In this document: one piece after another, positions 58,373 through 64,000 of the stretch
Layout: every line of letters starts with the position of its first letter
Position numbering within the stretch: position 1 is the first letter of the stretch
Assembly: GCF_025628935.1 (NCBI RefSeq)
Contig: NZ_JAOTIS010000001.1
Span: 248,001-312,000 of the forward strand
Reading direction: 5' to 3'
DNA: 64,000 bases
Source: Macrococcus capreoli
GTDB taxonomy: Bacteria; Bacillota; Bacilli; Staphylococcales; Staphylococcaceae
Program-made: the position numbers and the translations under genes
Notes under the pieces: generated by a model
The model's input: the letters and a program-made list of their open reading frames with translations, nothing else
Told to the model about the DNA's origin: nothing
The model's database searches: none

Positions 58373-60181
58373 ATGACAGTATTAATGAATAGAAATGAAC
58401 AATTAGAACAAAATACATGGGATTTAACAACAATCTTTGCAACAGATGATGCGTGGGAAGCAGCATTTACGAAGCTTTCATCTTACTTAGGCAAAGAAAA
58501 AGACTTTCAAGGGAAGTTAGGCGATTCTAGTGAAACGTTATTAAATGCGTTGTTACTAGATTCAGAGATTGATGAACTGTTAGGGAAGATTTATGTTTAT
58601 GCCCATTTAAAGCACGATGAAGATACAACAAATGCGAAATATACTGCATTTGAACAACGTGCAGCAACGCTTGCAAGTCAATTTTCATCAGCGTGGAGCT
58701 TTATGCTACCAGAATTGATGACGATTGATGAAACAACGTTAGCGCAATTTATTGAAGAAAACGCAGGATTGACACGATATAAATTTGACCTTGAAAAGAT
58801 CAATAAGCGTCGTCCACACGTCTTAAGTCAGAATGAGGAATTGATATTAGCAGAAGCACAGGAGGCACTATCTGCTTCAAGCAATACATTTAGTATGTTT
58901 AACAATGCAGATTTAACATTTCCAAATGTTGAAGATAAAGATGGTGTAAGTCATCCACTGTCTCACGGTAATTACATTTCATATTTAGAATCAGAAGACC
59001 GCGTATTACGCGAGAATGCTTATAAAGCCGTTTATAGTGAATACGGTAAATTCAATAATACGTTAGCACAAACGTTATCTGGGAAAGTGAAAGCAAGTGT
59101 CTTTTCAAGTAAAGTAAGAAAGTATGATAGTGCAAGACATCAAGCATTATCTAACAATGACATACCTGAATCTGTGTATGAAACGTTGGTGAACACAATT
59201 AATGAGAACTTACCATTATTACATCGTTATACTGCGCTTAGAAAAGAATTACTTGGTTTAGATGAAATGTACATGTATGACATGTATGCACCGTTAATTG
59301 AAGATGTTGATTTTAAAGTGACGTATGAAGAAGCAACTGAATGGATGCTTAAATCACTTGAACCGATGGGGAAAGAATATACCGATGTCATTACAGAAGG
59401 ATTAACAAATCGCTGGGTCGATGTGTATGAAAATAAAGGCAAGCGAAGTGGTGCATATTCATCTGGAACCTTTGGTACGAATCCGTTTATATTAATGAAC
59501 TGGACGGATAATGTGAATAATACATTTACATTAACACATGAATTTGGACATAGTGCACATAGTTATTTTTCAAGAAAGCATCAACCATCGAATATGTCGG
59601 GCTATTCAATCTTTGTTGCGGAAGTGGCGTCAACATGCAACGAAGCGTTACTAGCTGATTATATGTATCACAATCTTGATGATGAAAAGAAAAAGTTATA
59701 TCTTCTTAACTATCAATTAGATGGGTTTAGAGCAACTGTATTCAGACAAACAATGTTTGCAGAATTTGAATATAAGATTCATACCATTATTGAAAACAAT
59801 GAACCGTTAACAGCGGAGCGCTTAAATAGTGAATATGCAGCGTTGAATAAGAAATATTACGGAGAGAATGTCATTACTGACGATTACATTCAATATGAGT
59901 GGAGTAGAATACCGCACTTTTATTACAATTATTATGTGTATCAATATGCAACAGGGTACAGTGCAGCATACGCGTTAAGCCAGCAAATCCTTGAAGAAGG
60001 ACAACCTGCAGTAGAGCGTTATATTAATCAATTTCTGAAAGCAGGTAGTTCAGATTATCCGATTGAAGTGTTGAAGAAAGCTGGCGTGGATATGACGAGC
60101 AGTGCACCGATTGAGAATGCGTGTAAAGTGTTTGAAGCGCGCTTAAATGAGTTTGAAAAGTTAGTTAAAGCAACGAAATAA
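58373..60181 (+). CDS. pepF: Oligoendopeptidase F
   Basis: A 602-residue M3B metallopeptidase. The zinc site HEFGHSAHS starts at H389, and the downstream glutamate lies in IFVAEVASTCNE near 414. It cleaves short peptides in the cytosol and can process peptides imported by Opp. AGGAGGTC precedes the ATG at 58373; an ATG at 58385 is possible. No missing active-site residue is evident. Confidence 0.95.
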   Translation: MTVLMNRNEQLEQNTWDLTTIFATDDAWEAAFTKLSSYLGKEKDFQGKLGDSSETLLNALLLDSEIDELLGKIYVYAHLKHDEDTTNAKYTAFEQRAATLASQFSSAWSFMLPELMTIDETTLAQFIEENAGLTRYKFDLEKINKRRPHVLSQNEELILAEAQEALSASSNTFSMFNNADLTFPNVEDKDGVSHPLSHGNYISYLESEDRVLRENAYKAVYSEYGKFNNTLAQTLSGKVKASVFSSKVRKYDSARHQALSNNDIPESVYETLVNTINENLPLLHRYTALRKELLGLDEMYMYDMYAPLIEDVDFKVTYEEATEWMLKSLEPMGKEYTDVITEGLTNRWVDVYENKGKRSGAYSSGTFGTNPFILMNWTDNVNNTFTLTHEFGHSAHSYFSRKHQPSNMSGYSIFVAEVASTCNEALLADYMYHNLDDEKKKLYLLNYQLDGFRATVFRQTMFAEFEYKIHTIIENNEPLTAERLNSEYAALNKKYYGENVITDDYIQYEWSRIPHFYYNYYVYQYATGYSAAYALSQQILEEGQPAVERYINQFLKAGSSDYPIEVLKKAGVDMTSSAPIENACKVFEARLNEFEKLVKATK

Positions 60182-60184
60182 AAT

Positions 60185-60198
60185 TGTATCCGTTTACA
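60185..60198. promoter_or_regulatory. Near-consensus cre sequence upstream of rsaE
   Basis: TGTATCCGTTTACA matches TGWNANCGNTNWCA at all but one fixed position and is itself a palindrome (TGTA/TACA). It lies 34 bases ahead of the rsaE -35. CcpA control is a possibility only. Confidence 0.35.
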
Positions 60199-60231
60199 AT
60201 ATGTCATATTTGTGAACTTGGAGGTTTTGGG

Positions 60232-60260
60232 TTGATACAGGTATTGTATCGTGTTATAGT
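60232..60260 (+). promoter_or_regulatory. Promoter of rsaE
   Basis: TTGATA (60232-60237) and TATAGT (60255-60260) are separated by exactly 17 bases and end 8 bases ahead of the RNA. A TTTGTGAAC sequence at about 60209 resembles half of a redox-regulator site. Confidence 0.75.
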
Positions 60261-60267
60261 AAGTACA

Positions 60268-60368
60268 TGAAATTAATCACAAACCAAACATACCCCTTTG
60301 TTTGAGTGAAAAAATTTCTCCCATCCCCTTTGTTTAAATGCCGTGTAATCAGACACGGCATTTTTTTT
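60268..60368 (+). ncRNA. rsaE: RsaE/RoxS regulatory sRNA
   Basis: A roughly 100-base RNA between pepF and yjbH, the locus of rsaE in staphylococci. It contains two C-rich seed stretches, ACCCCTTTGTTTGAG and CCCATCCCCTTTGTTT, that pair with Shine-Dalgarno sequences of target mRNAs. The terminal hairpin AATGCCGTGT/ACACGGCATT is followed by eight T residues. RsaE/RoxS down-regulates TCA-cycle and redox genes under ResDE/SrrAB control. The start is placed from the promoter and is accurate to a few bases. Confidence 0.9.
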
Positions 60369-60446
60369 GCATTTTTGGATATGAAAAATGCAAATGAAAA
60401 TAAATGATTATCTGTACTAGTTGTACTAGTAAAGATTATAATACAC

Positions 60447-60490
60447 AAACAAACCACCGACATTTAATGGGAATGTCGGTGGTTTGTTTT
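60447..60490. terminator. Long hairpin between rsaE and repeat copy D
   Basis: AAACAAACCACCGACATT pairs perfectly with its complement at 60472-60489 and is flanked by A and T runs. It can terminate yjbH transcripts from the right or other RNAs from the left. Confidence 0.85.
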
Positions 60491-60507
60491 AAGTTTTATC
60501 GGTACAA

Positions 60508-60633
60508 TCATCCTAAATGGCGTCTTCAAAGCCGTCGCCTCGAAAACTTCAAAAACTCATCTCAAATTAAAGCGCAATTTCAGATGGGTTTTCTCCAGTT
60601 TTTCAGCGACTAAACGCTTTTCAGACAGCCTCT
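60508..60633. repeat. Dispersed intergenic repeat, copy D (degenerate)
   Basis: A 126-base diverged relative of copies A-C. It keeps GGCGTCTTCAAAGC, AAAACTTC, a TCAAATTAAAGCG core, TCTCCAGTTTTTCAGCG and ACTAAACGC...AGACAGCCT in the same order. The left terminal repeat is missing. Its right edge is a few bases from the yjbH stop codon. Confidence 0.75.
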
Positions 60634-60638
60634 CCTTC

Positions 60639-61415
60639 CTATTTCATTCTCCAAAATAGGTCATGATCATAATATACATCTTCAATGATATTCTGTAATT
60701 TGAGTTTACGTAGCTCGTTCATTAATATGTTATGAGGCCATTCATAAATTGTTTCCAGTTCATTCTCACTAACCATTTCCTGCTCACGAATATACGTCGC
60801 AATTGGTGGAGGGAGTTTCTTTTCTATCGGTGTTTCGACAAGCTCGTTAATGATATATGTGTAGATATGATACGCGTGCACACCTTCAACTTTTAAACCT
60901 TCATCTTCATAATTCTCGTTAAAGAACACAAGTGTCGGTGTAACTGTCACGTCCATTTCACTTGCGATATGCTGATCGCATTTCAATGCAGACGTAACAT
61001 GATTACTACGGATATCTTCCAGAAAGACATCGATATCTAATCCTGCTTTTTGCGCACAATGCATAATCAATTCTTTCGTAATAATATCTTGTTTCGGCAT
61101 AATTTCATTCTGAATGTAATTCAGAAATAAACTGGCTTTCTTACGGCCTTGTAATTCAGCTGCTTTAAATGCTAACGCAATATTATCATCACATGTCGTA
61201 CTTTGTGCCTGACATTTCGTTAATACTTTTAAAGTAGGGAGTAGAATTTGTTTCACCTCTACGAATTGACAGTATTCAATTTGTAATTTGCGTAAAGTCG
61301 CTTTCAGTTTCCAAGATTCTTTACAAAATGGATCAAAGAAAGAGTAAATTTCTATTTTTTGACTTGGCGCTAATTGTTCTACAGATTGATGCACCATTAA
61401 TTGTAGTTGTCCCAT
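60639..61415 (-). CDS. yjbH: ClpXP adaptor protein YjbH/SpxH
   Basis: A 258-residue DsbA-like adaptor. The thioredoxin-fold N-terminus has IEIYSFFDPFCKESW with C31 in a CxxS arrangement rather than CxxC, so disulfide exchange is unlikely. It binds Spx and speeds its degradation by ClpXP; spxA is 4.6 kb away. GGTGATGGGG precedes the ATG. It is co-directional with the haemoglobin gene, 19 bases downstream of it. Confidence 0.92.
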   Translation of the reverse strand: MGQLQLMVHQSVEQLAPSQKIEIYSFFDPFCKESWKLKATLRKLQIEYCQFVEVKQILLPTLKVLTKCQAQSTTCDDNIALAFKAAELQGRKKASLFLNYIQNEIMPKQDIITKELIMHCAQKAGLDIDVFLEDIRSNHVTSALKCDQHIASEMDVTVTPTLVFFNENYEDEGLKVEGVHAYHIYTYIINELVETPIEKKLPPPIATYIREQEMVSENELETIYEWPHNILMNELRKLKLQNIIEDVYYDHDLFWRMK

Positions 61416-61434
61416 TCCCCATCACCTTCATTCT

Positions 61435-61800
61435 TTAATAGACATTCTTCATATGTTCAGCAGTTAACGTTAACCGTTGTAATATATAATCTCTTACGTC
61501 ATCGTCAATATCGACTTCATGTGCTGCACGTGTCATATTCTCAAGCCATGCATGTTTCTCATGTTCACCAATCGGAAATTGCATATGTCGTGCACGCATC
61601 ATTGGATGGCCATGTTCATCAGAATAGAGTGTCGGTCCTCCGAAGAACTGTGTTAAAAACTGTTTCTGTTTACGTGCCGTTTCATCAAAATCCCCAGGAA
61701 AGAGATGATTAATGCGATTATCCTGCGCGACGTAACGATAGAATATATCAATCATCGCATACAGTTTCTCCTGACCTATCCGCTCATAAATTGTCGTCAA
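61435..61800 (-). CDS. Truncated haemoglobin (YjbI-like, group II)
   Basis: A 121-residue 2-on-2 globin. RHMQFPIGEHEKHAWL near 74-89 contains the proximal histidine and the tryptophan of group II globins, and FPGDFDETARKQKQFLTQFFGGP is typical of the family. It binds haem and may handle oxygen, nitric oxide or redox signals. The TTG start at 61800 matches the family N-terminus and follows AGGTGG; the GTG at 61815 overlaps that site. It probably forms an operon with yjbH. Confidence 0.88.
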   Translation of the reverse strand: MTTIYERIGQEKLYAMIDIFYRYVAQDNRINHLFPGDFDETARKQKQFLTQFFGGPTLYSDEHGHPMMRARHMQFPIGEHEKHAWLENMTRAAHEVDIDDDVRDYILQRLTLTAEHMKNVY

Positions 61801-61847
61801 TTCATGCCACCTCACTTTTATACTAATATAGCATTTATCTCGTTTTT

Positions 61848-62435
61848 TTAAAGTTTTTTGCTTATTAGACGTTCATAATGGTTATAAAAACGCTGAACTT
61901 TATTCAATGTTGCTTTCTTTTCAATGTTATAATGTTCAAGAAACGCATCAAAATTAGCACGACCTTGTTCGTAATCGGACACTTCATATTCTAATTCATA
62001 ATCACCAGTGTCTAAATAATAGCTTGCATCCAGAACAAGGAGTCCAGATTGATATGGAATTTCTCGACGCTCGGTTGATAATGCACCGAAGATGCGTAAT
62101 TTATGCTCGGGGATGTTCATTTTCTTAAGTTGTGCGTTAATATTCTTTGGAATGTATTGCTGTTCAATGTATTCCTGGTCAATAATGCGCTCATCAATCA
62201 CACCTGTATATTCCATAATACCAATGTCTTGTGGAATCTTTAACGTCATCACTTTTGATGTCCCGTTATCACGAATACGCAGCGCACAGCGGTGAGCTTT
62301 TAAGTCGAATGCATTAGTATCGATATAGAAATTCGTCTGCGTAATCATCGGTGCATTATTAAATAATGTTGTTTTTAATGTTTCAAAAGTTGGATAATCA
62401 ATTAAATTTTTAAATTCAATTTCTAGTTCTTCCAT
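61848..62435 (-). CDS. CYTH domain protein (YjbK-like)
   Basis: A 195-residue CYTH/triphosphate tunnel protein. It opens ELEIEFKNLI, and alternating charged strands (LRIRDNG, MTLKIPQ, YELEYEVSDYE) form the tunnel expected of the family. Such enzymes hydrolyse triphosphates or polyphosphate. The exact substrate is unknown. GAAGGGGG precedes the ATG. In Bacillus yjbK neighbours yjbI and yjbM/relQ, as here. Confidence 0.85.
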   Translation of the reverse strand: MEELEIEFKNLIDYPTFETLKTTLFNNAPMITQTNFYIDTNAFDLKAHRCALRIRDNGTSKVMTLKIPQDIGIMEYTGVIDERIIDQEYIEQQYIPKNINAQLKKMNIPEHKLRIFGALSTERREIPYQSGLLVLDASYYLDTGDYELEYEVSDYEQGRANFDAFLEHYNIEKKATLNKVQRFYNHYERLISKKL

Positions 62436-62579
62436 GGTGAACCCCCTTCAAATATATATTTTTATTATGTATAACCTCACTATTGAAGTAAAGTATATTC
62501 CATTATGCAATGGATACAAATTCATTAAAGTATTTTTAATATTTATGATAAAATAAATATGCTAAGGAGATGACAAACA

Positions 62580-62924
62580 ATGAATTTACATGTAAATGAA
62601 ATAAAGTTAGAAGATAATCAAGTAATCCTATTAACCGAAGAACCACAAATCGAAGCAACAGCAACGGGTACGATGGTGGTTGATAGCGATAATAACCAGT
62701 TTGTATATTTATTAGATGCTGGACAGACGTATGCGAATTTACGATTTGTCGAAGAAACGTGGCAAATGATGAAAGCGTATGAAGCATATCCATGGCTACT
62801 TTACGGTACAATAGAATTAACGCATTTCAAGGAAGAATTAGATGAATTGTTAGACAATATCAAAGGGAACTTTAATTACGGAAAACCATTTACCGAACGC
62901 GTTGAAGAGGTATTTGAGCTTTAA
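62580..62924 (+). CDS. UPF0738 family protein
   Basis: A 114-residue cytosolic protein resembling the UPF0738 (YjbL-like) family, with a beta-rich N-terminus and an acidic helical C-terminus (ELDELLDNIKGNF). Function is unknown. AAGGAGATG precedes the ATG. It lies 14 bases before relQ and is probably co-transcribed with relQ and the NAD kinase gene. Confidence 0.75.
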   Translation: MNLHVNEIKLEDNQVILLTEEPQIEATATGTMVVDSDNNQFVYLLDAGQTYANLRFVEETWQMMKAYEAYPWLLYGTIELTHFKEELDELLDNIKGNFNYGKPFTERVEEVFEL

Positions 62925-62938
62925 AATGAGGTGTAATT

Positions 62939-63568
62939 ATGAACCAGTGGGACTTATTTTTATCGCCATATAAACAAGCGATTGACGAATTGAAAATAAA
63001 ATTAAAAGGTATTCGTAAACAGTTTCAATCTGAAGGGAAATCATCGCCCATTGAGTTTGTGACAGGCCGTGTGAAACCTATTCCGAGCATTATAGAGAAA
63101 GCGAATACACGTGGTATACCGTTTGATCGCTTAAGCGAAGAAATGTACGATATTGCAGGGTTACGACTCATGTGTCAGTTTGTTGATGATATCGATGTCG
63201 TTGTGCAAATGTTACGCAATCGTCGTGATTTTGAAGTTGTTGAAGAACGAGATTATATTAAAGATACGAAAGAAAGTGGATACCGCTCGTATCACGTTAT
63301 TATAAAATATCCTATTGAAACGTTAAACGGTCAGAAGTTTATCCTGGCAGAAATTCAAATTAGAACGCTTGCCATGAATTTCTGGGCAACGATTGAACAT
63401 ACGTTACGTTATAAATATGCAGGAGATTATCCACCGGAAATTCAGCATCGTTTAGAACGTGCAGCAGAAGCAGCTTATTTACTGGATGAAGAAATGTCAG
63501 AAATCCGTGAAGAAATTAAAGAAGCACAAAAGTTTTATTCTGAACAACGTAGTGAGATTAGAGACTAA
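62939..63568 (+). CDS. relQ: Small (p)ppGpp synthetase RelQ
   Basis: A 209-residue small alarmone synthetase without hydrolase or regulatory domains. The synthetase motifs are YDIAGLRLMCQF near 70, ERDYIKDTKESGYRSYHVII near 102, and AEIQIRTLAMNFWATIEH near 138. It makes (p)ppGpp in envelope stress. TGAGGTGT precedes the ATG. It is followed 12 bases later by the NAD kinase gene, as in other Firmicutes. Confidence 0.94.
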   Translation: MNQWDLFLSPYKQAIDELKIKLKGIRKQFQSEGKSSPIEFVTGRVKPIPSIIEKANTRGIPFDRLSEEMYDIAGLRLMCQFVDDIDVVVQMLRNRRDFEVVEERDYIKDTKESGYRSYHVIIKYPIETLNGQKFILAEIQIRTLAMNFWATIEHTLRYKYAGDYPPEIQHRLERAAEAAYLLDEEMSEIREEIKEAQKFYSEQRSEIRD

Positions 63569-63580
63569 GAAGGTGAAATG

Positions 63581-64000
63581 ATGCGCTTTAATATATTGTC
63601 TAAAGGTGATTCAAAGAGCAATGCATTAAAACAAAAAATGATCGGTTACATGAAAGATTTTAATATGGTTGAAGATGCTGAAACACCAGAAATTGTTATT
63701 TCTGTCGGGGGCGATGGGACGTTACTGCAGGCATTTCATACATATAGCCATCGCCTAAGTGAGACGAGCTTTGTCGGCATTCATACAGGTCATTTAGGCT
63801 TTTATGCAGATTGGTTACCGCATGAAGTAGAGAAGTTAATTATCGCAATTAATAACGATACGTTCCAGGTGATAGAATATCCGTTAGTAGAAGTGATTGT
63901 GCGATTTGACGAAGGACGTCCATCCCGTTATTTAGCGTTGAATGAAGCGACGGTCAAGACACATAACGGTGCTACTTTAGTTGCTGATTTGGTCATTCGT
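63581..64000 (+). CDS. nadK: NAD kinase, 3' end outside window
   Basis: The first 140 codons of an NAD kinase. GGDGT at 43-47 holds the catalytic aspartate, and [13 protein letters not shown] near 122 corresponds to the NAD-binding region. It phosphorylates NAD+ to NADP+. AGAAGGTGA precedes the ATG at 63581; an ATG at 63578 is also in frame. It is translated together with relQ and continues beyond the right edge. Confidence 0.93.
   Translation, partial: MRFNILSKGDSKSNALKQKMIGYMKDFNMVEDAETPEIVISVGGDGTLLQAFHTYSHRLSETSFVGIHTGHLGFYADWLPHEVEKLIIAINNDTFQVIEYPLVEVIVRFDEGRPSRYLALNEATVKTHNGATLVADLVIR

Larger units (their letters stand above)
60182..60638. other. Region between pepF and yjbH containing sRNA RsaE, terminators and repeat copy D
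   Basis: A 457-base gap without a protein gene. It has the sRNA promoter and gene, a second hairpin terminator and a degenerate copy of the dispersed repeat, each listed separately. Confidence 0.85.

Overview
This 64 kb window is low-GC Firmicute chromosome from the family Staphylococcaceae. Gene order runs NDH-2 genes, mnhA-G, ppiB, rocD-gudB, argGH, pgi, spsA-spsB-addBA, cdr, clpB, fabHF, opp, trpS, spxA, mecA, coiA, pepF, yjbH, relQ, NAD kinase, which matches my recollection of the Staphylococcus aureus core chromosome. Some features look more Bacillus-like: a C-terminal-cluster Fnr regulator, an iron alcohol dehydrogenase beside yugI, and a med homologue beside fabHF. That combination suggests Macrococcus or a close relative; the genus is an inference. 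I see no prophage, insertion sequence, plasmid, rRNA or tRNA gene.

Layout. 1-5.5 kb: two type II NADH dehydrogenase-like genes around yuzB and a HesB/IscA protein, then a Nudix hydrolase, a YuiB-like protein, a YuiF-type antiporter and a MenI-like thioesterase. 5.5-11.2 kb (minus): complete mnhABCDEFG Na+/H+ antiporter operon. 11.3-13.5 kb: kapB, ppiB and small conserved genes. 13.6-19.1 kb: arginine/proline catabolism to 2-oxoglutarate (rocA, rocD, gudB) and an iron alcohol dehydrogenase. 19.2-23.4 kb: argGH (minus) divergent from pgi. 23.5-33 kb: TVP38-like protein, two signal peptidases, AddBA and a coupled membrane protein. 33-42.7 kb: FAH protein, YisL, an amylase-fold protein lacking the usual catalytic residues, cdr, HAD phosphatase, sufT, fnr-like gene, clpB. 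42.8-47.6 kb: med-like gene, fabHF, NERD protein, DUF3899 protein. 47.9-53.9 kb: oppBCDFA. 54.6-64 kb: trpS, spxA, mecA, coiA, pepF, the RsaE/RoxS sRNA, yjbH, truncated haemoglobin, CYTH protein, UPF0738 protein, relQ and a partial NAD kinase.

Regulatory signals are readable by eye: a CtsR box at clpB, a FapR box at fabHF, CodY boxes at both opp promoters, a consensus cre site before gudB, ARG boxes before rocA and argG, and an Fnr/Rex-type palindrome before ndh. The Spx control set (spxA, yjbH, mecA, clpB) lies within about 22 kb.

The least explained structures are repeats. Two homologous tandem arrays with an exact 61-bp period, built on a palindrome with ATTGCCGGTA arms, sit between convergent genes on either side of the opp operon. 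A dispersed element of about 120-150 bp with internal hairpins occurs four times; three copies abut the 3' ends of genes and three carry exact terminal direct repeats. Neither resembles a repeat family I can name.
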